Source: Sepioteuthis lessoniana (taxonomy: Eukaryota > Mollusca > Cephalopoda > Myopsida > Loliginidae). Taken from it: a stretch of DNA of 64,000 bases. A program made the translations under genes and the position numbers. This document shows positions 1 to 10,165 of this stretch, piece after piece. Location of the stretch: positions 79,556,316 through 79,620,315 of the forward strand of contig OY757921.1 of the NCBI GenBank assembly GCA_963585895.1. The letters are read 5' to 3'. The notes beneath the pieces were generated by a model. It did not search any database, had not been told where the DNA came from, and was given only the letters and a program-made list of their open reading frames with translations. Numbering within the stretch: the first letter of the stretch is position 1; every line of letters starts with the position of its first letter.

Positions 1-296
1 GACTGGCAGCTATGAGTAACCATATGGTTTCCAGCAGCCAAGAATGCCAGTACAATCAGCAGTCATCAGTTAGGTAACATTTGAAAGCAGACAAATCACC
101 CTCAGCAACTGACGACAACAAAAAGAAAATTGGAATTACTACAATGTGGATGCTCTCTTATCCCTTCTCTCTCTCTCCTCTTTTTGCTACAGATAAACTT
201 CTTCAGCCATATGAACTCATTTATCTGTGTACCCATCACTCAATGAAAGCAATTCCCTAACTTGGTTTTAAAAACAGAAATCATTTATGACTCAAC

Positions 297-300
<4 letters not shown>
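1..300. other. Unassigned non-coding sequence
   Basis: No ORF, tRNA-like box, terminal repeat or similarity to other parts of the window was seen. It contains only a short pyrimidine-rich run near 160-185. Confidence 0.5.

Positions 301-340
<40 letters not shown>
300..340. repeat. (TA)n microsatellite
   Basis: About 20 uninterrupted TA units. The same motif recurs at 577-690 (mixed TA and TG), 1,824-1,856, 2,334-2,371, 16,629-16,648, 43,396-43,445, 43,541-43,576, 52,548-52,573, 57,041-57,072 and 58,337-58,366. Confidence 0.95.
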
Positions 341-343
<3 letters not shown>

Positions 344-344
<1 letters not shown>

Positions 345-575
345 CTTTCAGGAAAATTGATATCATTTTGTAATTCAATAACTTGAATATTCTTGTTCGA
401 ATGATCTCAAATTTTAACAGTATTGGTAGAGACAACTCAAAATTCTCTGTTTAATGTTTCATGTCTTTTTTTATCTTTTCAGGTATAGAAATGTTACTCA
501 CTGGAAAAGAAAAGATGTTTCAACATTTAGATATAGGATTTTGAGTTGTCTCTACATGTACTGTTAAAATTGTGA

Positions 576-582
<7 letters not shown>
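344..582. repeat. Palindromic MITE, copy 1
   Basis: Starts tcaggaaaattgatatcatt and contains internal arms, tagagacaactcaaaatt near 427 and its inverted counterpart ttttgagttgtctctaca near 539. The same sequence, including the arms, is found at 46,610-46,950. There is no coding capacity. The right end is lost in the TA/TG microsatellite. Confidence 0.7.
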
Positions 583-633
<51 letters not shown>

Positions 634-652
634 GTGCATACATAGATATATG

Positions 653-700
<48 letters not shown>

Positions 701-703
701 CCC

Positions 704-976
704 ACCCCCTCTACTTGATCAGGATATAACACAAGATCAATTTTTAAGTTGAATTTAACAGGTTTGAATTCAAAGTTTTCCTTCTCCTAGACTGGCTGCC
801 ATACCAAGGTTAAAGAACCCAGTTTGCCCTATTACTTCCTCATAGAATAATTGGATTCATGTTTCCCAAGGGTACTAGCACTTTGTGAAATGCAAACAGC
901 CTTGTCCAGTATTTCAACTTGGTTCACCATGTCCATTTCCTATGACCATAACTATTACACGGTGTGCACCTCCATA
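704..976 (-). repeat. SINE family A, minus strand
   Basis: tRNA-derived SINE read from 976 leftward: head with an A-box-like run and a B box, a core containing AGGAAGTAATAGGGC in place of the usual AGCTATGGGTAAATAG, and a tail ending near the (TA)n block at 700. Divergent compared with the copy at 4,177. Confidence 0.8.
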
Positions 977-1083
977 TATGTCTGCGTATAGAGTATTATT
1001 GGTAAATTGTCACCAGTTTAAATTAATAATTTTGCACATCCACTTTACTTGTTGCAGATTTTATCTACTGTTCAGTAAACTAG

Positions 1084-1815
1084 AATCAGTTGGGCACTTT
1101 CTGTGAGAAAAGCAGCACCATGACGCAATTCACTCTTCCAGAAAGTTAGAAATGGCTTGCTGTATTGCTTGACATTCACGCCAGATGACCTAATGAGAAT
1201 ATTTCAGAGTATTTGAGTGTCAATCTGAGGACAGATTCATATTGATATACACCAATCAACATGGTGTTTGCAGTGGTCACAAGCAATAGTGATGTTATGC
1301 CTCCATTCATCTTCCCACATAGCCTCAAACTCAACTCGGATGCCTACATCAAGTACCTAGAGGAGGTAAATCTTGTTCTGAATTGAGAGCATGGCTGCTG
1401 AAAGACCCTACGTCTGGCAACGGGACTCTGCACTATCCCTCACAAGTGTTGGGTATGAGAAAATTTTTGCAACCACATTACTCCTAACATTTGGTCACCT
1501 AACTCCTCAGATTCCAATTTTCTCGATTATTGTGTGCAGTGCGATTGAGTGAGAGCCCAACAAAATTCCATGCAACAGTAAAGATGAACTGAAAGCAAGG
1601 ATAATGGCAGCATTTACCAATTTAAACAAGGAGACCATCAGAAAGCCTTGCAGGAAACTTGGAAGTTGTGTGGAGGCTGTGGTTAAAGCTAATGGCAAAT
1701 TCTTTGAATAAATTTAGTCTGTAATATTTCAAGATATTTTCATTTAATTTTGGCAAATATATCTGATAACTGAGATCTCAGTATTTTCATTTAATTTAGA
1801 TAACAATTGACCCAC
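1084..1815 (+). mobile_element. Decayed Tc1/mariner-type transposase copy
   Basis: Translating in pieces gives recognisable blocks of an IS630-Tc1-mariner transposase: VFAVVTSNSDVMPPFIF, then a WQRDSAL-like second catalytic Asp region near 1,420, then SDSNFLDYCV near 1,510-1,535 where the third catalytic position sits, and a C-terminal helix region ending NGKFFE before a stop at 1,710. Several frame changes and stops separate the blocks, so it is not functional. Its first 150 bp resemble 58,115-58,290 on the opposite strand. Confidence 0.65.
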
Positions 1816-1819
1816 TGCA

Positions 1820-1858
<39 letters not shown>

Positions 1859-2330
1859 GATGAGCTCATAGGTGATGTACTCCTATGGACCCCTTTACAT
1901 GGCCGAGCAAAAGCAGGGCGACCAGCTCTAACCTACAAACAGCAGCTCTGTGTGGATATGGGGTGTAGCCCTGAGGACCTGCTGGAGACGATGAACGATA
2001 GGGAGGGGTGGCGAGAAAGGGTCAGGGATATCCATGCTGATGGCACAAGATGATGAGGATGATGATATATATATGTATATATTTTATTATTATTATTAAA
2101 CCTATCTCTATAAATCTGGTGATATAAAAAAAAAACAGACGATGCAATTTGTAAATGAAAAAAATTACACAAACTGATATTTGGGAAAAAAAATCCATAA
2201 AAAAAGGAAAGCCTAAAAACATTTGAACTGCTTGAAAATAATCAATGTCTAGCCAAAAGAAAAACCATAGAGTTACCTCAGCTAATATGTAAAAGTGCTC
2301 AATACACTGATTAGAGCTGAACTAGAATAG

Positions 2331-2373
<43 letters not shown>

Positions 2374-2379
2374 TATTTT

Positions 2380-2930
2380 TCTTTCAGTTTCACTTTGAAG
2401 AGCCTTAACATAAACATTAAACAAGCTCTATTCTCCTGCTTGTAGATTAAGTAATTTATTGTAAAACCAACAGGTAAAATAATGTCTTTATTTTTTTAAG
2501 TCATGTTTTCTACTTTTACAATTTTTTGGTATTTCAATTCATTTAAAAAATATCAACAAATACCTCACAATTTTCTAAAATTTTGAAATAACATTTTTAG
2601 TCACATATCAATCTAACATTATGACATTTTTTCTTCTTTTTTTTTTTATCTGCTTCTAACTTTCATTAGATTGAAAGTATAGTATATGTACACCCTGACC
2701 AGGATCAAAGTATTGCTCCCTAGCTCTTCTGCAGAAGTGCACACCTATACAAAAATAATACCATCATTTTTAACAGGAACTCTAATGCTACTTTAAACAA
2801 ATAGATAAGTGATGTAAAAAGAGAAAACTTGTAAAAATTCTGCCCTGAACAAATAAATACTAAAGGAATCTTTTGTTATTGTTGTTATTTTGTGAAAAAT
2901 ATCTCAAGGTCTGTATTTTTAACTTTAGTA
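2380..2930. other. Unassigned AT-rich non-coding sequence
   Basis: Poly-T tracts and AT-rich sequence with no frame or repeat signature that I could place. The preceding 1,857-2,330 is likewise unassigned; its opening 200 bases are less AT-rich (cctttacatggccgagc...) but give no recognised product. Confidence 0.4.
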
Positions 2931-2933
2931 AAA

Positions 2934-3161
2934 AGTAAAGTTGGCAACCTTAGTCAAGGGCGACCAGAGGGCTCCCTTTTCAATAGCTACTACACCAAGA
3001 ATTGCTTCATTTTACCCTTGATATGTACCTTATATTGCTGAGTGTTAAGCAAGGAGGTATCAAGTACCATTTTTAAAGTCTTTGGTATGACATAACCTGG
3101 GATTGAACCCAGGTCTCCCATATCATTGGTGAACACTCTACCCACTAGGCCAACGAGCTGG
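2934..3161 (-). repeat. SINE family B, minus strand
   Basis: tRNA-like head read from 3,161 leftward: A box ttggcctagtgggtag, B box gggttcaatcccagg, then the family body (taccaaagact...) and the distal end gttgccaactttact. Six copies of this family occur in the window. Confidence 0.88.
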
Positions 3162-3267
3162 TAACTGAAAACTTGAAAATTGAGTGAGCAATATATTTTT
3201 TTTGTCTGGAATTTAGCCTTTCTGTAATTAGTATTTGAGGTTTCTTTTCTAGTTATTTATTAAACTC

Positions 3268-3475
3268 TTTGCTAGCTAGACTAGAAAACCGTTATTAGTG
3301 AGTTTGATTCTCACTGTGTGTCTCATACTTCTGGTCTTGTGCCTCAACTATGCAAAATTTAGTAAAGAACTGCTAAGCTTTGGCACAAATCCGGATGTAT
3401 GGAGCACCCAGTGAGACTTGAATTCACTAATAGCGGTTTGCTAGTTTACTAACCATTACATCATGCTAAGTGCCC
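3268..3475. repeat. Two SINE family D heads in inverted orientation
   Basis: Plus-strand head at about 3,268-3,350 (B box agtttgattctcact) and minus-strand head at about 3,383-3,475 (agtgagacttgaattcact) face each other across a 30-bp spacer, giving an imperfect hairpin with arms of about 80 bp. Confidence 0.7.
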
Positions 3476-3684
3476 AGAAGTTTTTTTTTTATGTTTCTGC
3501 CGGCCTAAGCTCTAGCTAATTATACTATCAGCTGATGATACTTTTTTTATATAAAAAAATTCATTTGTGAAATTGAATTGAAACTATTTCATGAGTTATT
3601 CATGGTTACTCTTGAATAGATTTATACTTTTTGTTTGGTTGTTGTTTCATGGTCCTACCATTCTGAATGACATAAATTCAATTT

Positions 3685-3958
3685 TTAATTAGAGTTCGAT
3701 TGGTTTGAATTCAGAGTTTTCCTTTGCCTAGATCAGTTGGCATACAAAACCTATACCCTCCCCTCCAGTCTGCCCTACTGAACTACCCATAAATGGAGCG
3801 GGGGAGAACAGCTGAATTCATGCTTTTAGGCTATACTGAAGCTTAGCTTAATGGTGGCACACTGTCAGAAGTATGGGGCATCCAGTGAGAATCAAACTCA
3901 CTAACAATGATCAGCTAATCTATCTTGTCAAACATTACACAACATGAGGTGCCCACTG
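3685..3958 (-). repeat. SINE A body joined to a family D head, minus strand
   Basis: 3,685-3,830 resembles the distal half of family A (ttttcctttgcctaga, ccagtctgccctac). From 3,836 the sequence switches to the family D head (ggcaca...gagaatcaaactcact...aacattacac). Either a D copy inserted into an A copy or a mosaic element. Confidence 0.6.
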
Positions 3959-4176
3959 TGAACAGTAGTTTAGAATACCTGTCATGTCTTAGCACAACTT
4001 GTCCAAGGAACATCTTTGTTTAAGGGAATGGACCACTGTAGTCAGATGAAAACTAAAACATTTAAGAACATATCCCCAATGTAAGCATAATGATTAAAAA
4101 AACAGATTTTTTAAAAATCAAAAATGGACTTTTTCTTAACTTCCCGAAATACACTATCAGTAGTAAATAATATCTT

Positions 4177-4468
4177 GGAGGTGCCCGTGGTGTAATGGTT
4201 ATCGTTGTAGGAAATGGACACGGTGACTCGAGTTCAAATCCTGGACAAGATTGATGGCATTTCACATAGCACTAATATCCTTGGGAAAGGTATGAATCCA
4301 ATTACTCTCCCTCCAGCTATGGGTAAATAGTAGGGCAGACTGGGTTCTTCAGCCTTGGCGAGGCAACTAGTCCAGGAGAAGGAAAACTCTAAATTTAAAC
4401 CTGTTAAAATCCGCTTAAAAACTGACCTTGTGTCATATCCTGCCCGAGCAGAGGGGTTGGTAAATATG
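4177..4468 (+). repeat. SINE family A, full length, with perfect target duplication
   Basis: 292 bp. tRNA-like head with A box gtggtgtaatggtta and B box gagttcaaatcc, core gggaaaggtatgaa...ccagctatgggtaaatag, tail ccttgtgtcatatcctgcc. Flanked by the perfect 14-bp duplication gtaaataatatctt at 4,163-4,176 and 4,469-4,482, so this copy was inserted by target-primed reverse transcription relatively recently. Confidence 0.93.
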
Positions 4469-4719
4469 GTAAATAATATCTTACCTCTTTTCTTATGATG
4501 TAGCCTCAAAACTGAGATATTTGTCCTAATTCTAATGAAGATATTTTTGGTATATGGTCTGGAGAGGAATGTGTTGACATCAATGGATTGGAATGGCTTG
4601 TCTTTACAGTGACCAAGCAGTTTTGTATTAATCAGAAAACTTTTTAATATAAAAAAAAGAAGTTCTTATGAATTAAAATTAGAAATGAAATAAAAGCTTA
4701 TTAGTTGACGGCCCTGTAA

Positions 4720-5470
4720 GTAGAATTTAGAACTTGCTGATTGCATCTCTTGCAGAGTGTTACGATCTTCCCGTTTGTGGTAGATAGGGTGACATACCTA
4801 ATCCTTGCTGGGGAAAACAACCACTATGGTGGTATCAGCTTGGATGAAAAAAAAAATTCACGGGTCGTCACTCAGCCGCGAACATCATTGGAAAGAACAA
4901 CAGACTCAACACAACGCCACAAAACGAATTAACTTGTAGGTCATTCCACCTCACCATTGATAATCTTCCATACGGGCCACAATCCCTCCAAAGAAAGATC
5001 AAAACGCGACAATTCAACATCAAAGGAGGAGGGGCAAAATCCCAAAACCTCCGTGGAAACCAACAAAAGAAAGAGAAGGTAAAAAGAAAGTATTAACCCC
5101 TGTCTTACTTTTTTTCAGAGGTTAAGATTCTTTCTCTATAAGTGGGAGCCAAATGCAGAAGATAATCCAACATACCCGGTCCTATCTCAATCGATTCATT
5201 GCACACCGAATCCTTGTCGCAATTCGTTTTTAAAGCTGGTGCCCAAGAACTTCCGGTTCTCCTTCGGGCATCTTTGTTCCTACTCAGGACACTCCGGCTC
5301 TTTCCGTCTTCTCCTTCACAGAGTGAAACATATTGTAAGAGAAGTGTGTGTGGGGGTGTGAGATAGAGGGAGAAAGGAGAAATATAGAGAAACCAAGCAC
5401 GAGAGAGATTCATGGCGGGGAGGGTCGTAATAAGAGGAATAAGACTTCCACCAGAAAAAGGGGTGTCACA
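4720..5470. promoter_or_regulatory. CpG-rich block, candidate promoter region
   Basis: About 750 bp with many more CpG dinucleotides than the AT-rich DNA around it, and no tandem or SINE sequence until family C starts near 5,465. It lies upstream of the first recognised SNAPC4 exon and covers the possible minus-strand first exon. No TATA box or initiator was singled out; the call rests on composition and position. Confidence 0.3.
5107..5413 (-). CDS. Possible first coding exon of an unidentified minus-strand gene
   Basis: Open frame starting with ATG at 5,413 in a good context (ccgccATGA) and reading about 100 residues to a strong donor, TCTGAAAAAAA followed by gtaaga. The second half is rich in charged residues and ends MLDYLLHLAPTYRERIL, which looks like real protein, while the first 30 residues are hydrophobic and Pro/Leu-rich. 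I do not recognise the product. The block is CpG-rich and mostly repeat-free, unlike its surroundings. On the same strand downstream, 4,807-4,701 has an acceptor-like ccccag and a short frame with a CKRCNQ knuckle that ends in a stop. I could not join the two in a consistent phase. It could equally be a 5' UTR or a chance frame. Confidence 0.25.
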
Positions 5471-6535
5471 CCCAGGACACTAAATGGCATCTGATGGTGA
5501 GGCTACAGTTCTGGATGGTTTGGTTTCATGGCATATCAACCATTGTTGGTTATTTAATGCCTCATCCTGTTTTACATAAATATTAAATATATGACTTTTA
5601 AACACATTTTTTAGATACACACAGTTAAATGATCAAACAGTTCCATTTCCAACAATTGAATTTAGCATGTCAACAAAGTTAAATGCAAAGTATTGCTTTG
5701 TATAACTAAGAATTATATTAAACATCAGGCATTTGTTTGCACACAGTTAATGATCAAACAGTTCTGTTTCGCATAAGTCATTTGTTTGCACTCAGTTTAA
5801 ATGTCAAACAGTTCTCTTTAACTCATCGATAGAATCCTATCAGGTACTTCTACTCTGGGCCAGAGTGAACCTAGGATTTATGGCAATGAAGGGTTACTGG
5901 AGCCTCACCATCAGATTGTTTAGTGTCATATCCAGGACACTCATTGGTGAGGGGGTCTTATCCTTCTGTAGAGATGAATTTGATGTATTCTACAGCCCCA
6001 GCCGACTGGGCTATAACGTTCTGGAGATTTATATATTCTACAGCCTCAGTTGATTAGGCAATGTACGGTTGGTTAATGCTGTGTTGGTTTTATGACATGT
6101 CAACTCTTGTTGGGTTATTTCATGCCAAAGTTAATTTAACAATTATAGTTTCCAATTATATACTTGCCCAGTCAGCTGGGGCTGTAGAATACACCAGCTG
6201 CATCTTTGCAAAGGGGTACCCCCCCCCGTATCCACTCTGGCTCGGAGTGGTAGCACCTGATAGGGTCCTATCTATGGGTTAAATAGATCTAGATTGCGTA
6301 CTTATGCTAAACTGAATTGTTTGAAATAAAACTGTTTTTGACATTGAAACTGTAATCATGCTAAAGTGAATTTTTTGAATTAGAACTTTTTTAGTAAACT
6401 GAATAGCTTGAAATAGAAATGTTTTTGACTACTAAACTGAATTGTTTGAAATAGAACTGTTTATTTGTATAAAAATGGATTTGGCATCAAATAACCATGC
6501 CATAAAACCCAAACAACCAACCAATCAATTATATA
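5465..6535. repeat. Cluster of family C retroposon copies in both orientations
   Basis: 5,465-5,511 is a short plus-strand piece, 5,512-6,016 a minus-strand copy ending in ctacagccccagccgactgg, 6,020-6,165 another minus-strand fragment, and 6,170-6,535 a plus-strand copy starting cccagtcagctggggctg. This shows repeated insertion of the same family at one place. Confidence 0.8.
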
Positions 6536-6965
6536 CAGTACAAAAATAGGTAAAATTCTACATGTGTATCCATTTAAATTTACTGAGAAAAAAATTTTCT
6601 AGCAACTTCTTCTTTTGTGATCTGAACTAATTAGATTCTCAGATTCACTGCACTTTTTTATCTTTTGAGAAAAAAATTATTTTACATTTTATAAAGAGGT
6701 TCACTATCACATTTTAATTCAATGTAGAATGATCACCCATTTCTGTAACAGTTAGCATTGGAAAAGATAAGTAACTAGATAGGTTGAATTATTTTATTTT
6801 ATTTGTTTTTTTTTTTACTTCTGGGTGGAATTGGAGGCTTTTTTAAAAATATTTACTGATTGTTTTAGATCTCTGTGAAAGCTGCTGCTTTTATTTATTT
6901 ATTTATTTAAAAAAATTTTTTTCTTTTGACTATTGTTTGATAATAACTAGTATAAAACCATAATA

Positions 6966-7216
6966 ATCAGGTTAATGAGTAGAGTGTTCACTAATGGTCT
7001 GGGAGACTGGGGTTCAATCTCAGGTCGAGTTATACCAAAGACTAAAAAAATGGTACTTGATGCCACCTTGCTAAACACCCAGTATCATAAGGTGAGGATC
7101 AAGGGCAAAGTGGAATAATTCAGAGAATGGAGTAGCACCCTCCCCTACACCTTGGTGTAGTAGCTATCGAAAAGGGAGCCTTGGGTCACTCGTGACTAAG
7201 GTTGCCAACTTTACTT
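6966..7216 (+). repeat. SINE family B
   Basis: A box region ggttaatgagtagag, B box ggggttcaatctcagg, body taccaaagact..., end gttgccaactttact. The first few bases of the head are degraded. Confidence 0.88.
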
Positions 7217-8026
7217 ACTTATTTCATCTCTTACACTTTGTACTTTTTGGATTATCAGTTAAAAACATTATTTGAACTTTCTTCAATGACTTGAAAATTT
7301 ATCTTTTTTTTTCTTCTTTTTAAACTAAAAACCTTCCTTATTTAATTGATGTCTCATTGTTTCTTTAACAAAAATAGAAAAAACAGAGACCACAATTTCA
7401 AGACTAAATAGACCAGAATAAATATTATTTATTTCCTAAACATTTTCATGAGGTTTTTATTATGCTACTAACAAGTATAGATGATAAGAAAGTACAAAAA
7501 AATATTTTTGTTTCAGGACAGTTTAAAATTGTCTTTTGGGACAATTCCGGGAGAGTGGTGGAAAAAGTTAGTCTGGAGCCCTACTAGAGGCAATGACTTG
7601 GCAAATATTGTAGAATTTCAGGAGTGTATAGATTGTGAGGGCAAGCTTTTAGATAACATAACCTTTAAAACAAAATGAGGACAGGAACAAATCAAAGTGA
7701 TAAATATTGTTTTTTCTTAGAAATGAATAGAATTTATGTTGCCTTTACATATGTCTTCTAGATTGCTTTACAAGATACCATGCAGTCAATACAACAAATT
7801 CTAATTATTGAAAAGAAACAGAAAAAACACTTGCAAAACATGAAACCTACTGATTTTATTTAGGAAATGTTCTTTTGATTGTGTGAACACTAGATTATAA
7901 CATTGATTATGGTAACATTTTATGGTGATTTAAAGGTTTTTTTTAAAGTATGTATTTATCCAATCCTTTTGCCATGGGCTGGATGTGACACAAGGTCAAA
8001 TTTTAAACAAATTTAGCCAGAGTTTT

Positions 8027-8871
8027 TGTTGTTGGTAGCGAGGTGAAAGTTTGTTTGCTAGCGAGGATAGGTTGTAACGTATGTGTGTTTACGTTGTGTT
8101 GTTTCCTCGCTGAGTGTTGTAAGGCCCTCGCTAAGTTTGGGAGAAATAAATGGAAGGATCATGAAGCAAGATGGCGATAGTTGAAATGTGTTTTTTCGGA
8201 TAAGGTTTTTATTTGCAGCATGGAATATTGGGTTTGCTTTTGGTGCTGCAAGACTCGTGAAGGGTTGTGAGTATTGAGACGAAATAGAGTTATGAGATGT
8301 TGAGAAGGTTGAGATGGCAGCGTGTGTTGTCGGACGTGTGAGGGATTGTGTTTTAGAGTCACCATGGTTTTTGTCGGTCTGGTGGAGAGGCGTGCGTTGG
8401 TCTCCATTAAAGTGGCCCAGAGGTGAATTGAGAGCTAGCGTGTTGAGAGCGGGATTACGCTCTGATCAACATAGCCAATTTTGGGGTGACATAAAGTTGT
8501 GCCTGTGCGAGGCATGTTGAATGCATCTAATTTATATTCAACTGGGATTCCTTGTAAGGAATCCATAAATTAGATGGGTTCTCTCGTTTGTCCATACTGC
8601 TGCTGCTATTCTTGAGCCGCAGTGAGATGTCTGCACTGGGCGGCATTGTCCAGCTAAAAAGCATCGCTATTGAAGAACGGCCAGTGTGACGTCTTCACTG
8701 GTCAGCGTTCTCCAGCCAAAGAGAGTGTGTTTGGCAGCTTACCAGATTTGGTGGCTGGAAATGAAAGGTCCGGGCTGAATAGGATAAGTCATCCTGATTG
8801 GGTGAAATTAAGGGTCGAATTAAATTGCGCGCCAAACCAAAATACAAAATTTTTTCCTTCTCTACACAAAG
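8027..8871 (+). repeat. ~850-bp dispersed repeat N, copy 1
   Basis: Shares its whole length with 17,866-18,655: gtttacgttgt near the start, tttttatttgcagcatgga, the hairpin at 8,524-8,575, and the end gcgccaaaccaaaatac. It contains an AATAAA at 8,145 and starts TGTTGTTGG, so a solo LTR is possible, but no primer-binding site or coding region is visible to prove it. It is inserted in a SINE A. Confidence 0.7.
8524..8575. other. Long hairpin in repeat N
   Basis: Outer arms catctaatttat and ataaattagatg pair over 12 bp; inner arms ggattcctt and aaggaatcc pair over 9 bp with a 2-base tip. The equivalent at 18,380-18,432 keeps both stems although the outermost pair changes from C-G to T-A. Confidence 0.75.
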
Positions 8872-9195
8872 TAGAGCTGGTTTGAAATCAAAGTTTTCCT
8901 TCTCTTAGACTGGTTGCCTAATTAAGGCTAAGTAAATCAGTCTGCCCTACTATTTACTCATAGCTAAGAGAAGAACAGATTTCCTAAAGGTGTTGCAGAG
9001 CCGATAATTATGTCGACCCCGCAAATGAATTATATGAGTGAGGACAGCCAAAGCAATATGAAAGGACAAAGGTGAGATAATGATAATTACAAATGACAAT
9101 TTATTTCGTCGTATTTACAAGCGTGAATGTAAATGTCCGCGGCGGTTGTATGTGTTCGCAGCTGGGCGTTCGACGAGGGTCGCTGGCGTAGGTCG

Positions 9196-9425
9196 AGTCG
9201 TTGAGTACAGCTAGATGTTGGATGCTGGTAAGCTGAGGTCGGTCGAGTTGTTGAGTTCAGCTAGATGGTCGGTGCTGGTCGTTGAGTATAGCTAGATGGT
9301 CGATGTTGGTCGTTGAGTACAGCTAGATGGTCGGTGCTGGTCGTTGAGTACAGCTAGATGGTCGATGCTGGTCGTTGAGTACAGCTAGATGGTCGGTGCT
9401 GGTCGTTGAGTACAGCTAGATGGTC
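9196..9425. repeat. 31-bp tandem array
   Basis: Unit centred on ttgagtacagctagatggtc, about 6-7 copies. Neighbouring units alternate between gtcggtgctg and gtcgatgctg. Confidence 0.9.
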
Positions 9426-9821
9426 GGTCGAGGATGGTAGATCGATATCCCAGGTTATGACGGTATGTTGTGGTTAACCAAGGGTGTGTCGATCGGGTTG
9501 GTGACTCGTACGACGGGTCGTATGTGAGTCGGTGGTTGCAGTGGTAGAACAGTCCGTAACAGCGAGTCGTTACGAGGACTGCGTTGTACCTTGCAAGAGC
9601 GTCGAGTTCGGTAGATCGACATCCTCGGTTATGACGATATGTTGGATTAACCGGGGGTGCGTCGACCTGGTTTCTGGCTCGTACAGCGGGTCGTACGTGA
9701 GCCAGTTGTTGCAGTGGTAGGACAGTCCGTAACAGCGAGTCGTTACGTGGACTGCGTTGTACCTTGCAAGAGTGTCGAGGTCGAGGAAAGGCTAGGGCCT
9801 TGCTGGGCCCCCTAGCCGTGC

Positions 9822-10165
9822 GGACGTATTGGACGGGAACGAAAGCTTTGCCGTGTCAAAGCCGTGCGAACGAGCGGACGAGAGCGAAGGCTTTGTCGGG
9901 TAAAAGCCGTGCGGACGTATCGGACGGGAGTGAAGGCTTTGTCGTGTCCAAAGCCGTGCGGACGAGCGGACGAGAGCGAAGGCTTTGTCGGGTAAAAGCC
10001 GTGCGGACGAGTGGACGGGAACGAAGGCTTAGTCGGGTCAAAGCCGTGCGGACGAGCGGACAGCAGCGAAGGCTTTGTCGGGTCAAAGCCGAGCTGACGA
10101 GCGGACAGGTGCGAAGGCTTTGTCGGGTCAAAGCCGTGCGAACGAGCGGACAGGCCATGAGGCCG
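9822..10165. repeat. 45-bp tandem array
   Basis: Unit gcggacgagcgga...gaaggctttgtcggg, about 7.6 copies. Because 45 is a multiple of three, the array is open on both strands and encodes 15-residue repeats (VRTSGRERRLCRVKA on +), which I take as a by-product. Confidence 0.92.

Noticed and set aside
520-732. Minus-strand frame rich in YIYIYI
   Set aside because: Translation of (TA)n and (TG)n microsatellites.
4062-4509. Two minus-strand frames (67 and 91 residues)
   Set aside because: Antisense of the full-length SINE A.
7481-7678. 65-residue frame with an acceptor-like tttttgtttcag inside
   Set aside because: Non-repetitive and slightly protein-like (PGEWWKKLVW), but it ends in a stop, has no recognised motif and does not fit the phase needed upstream of exon a.
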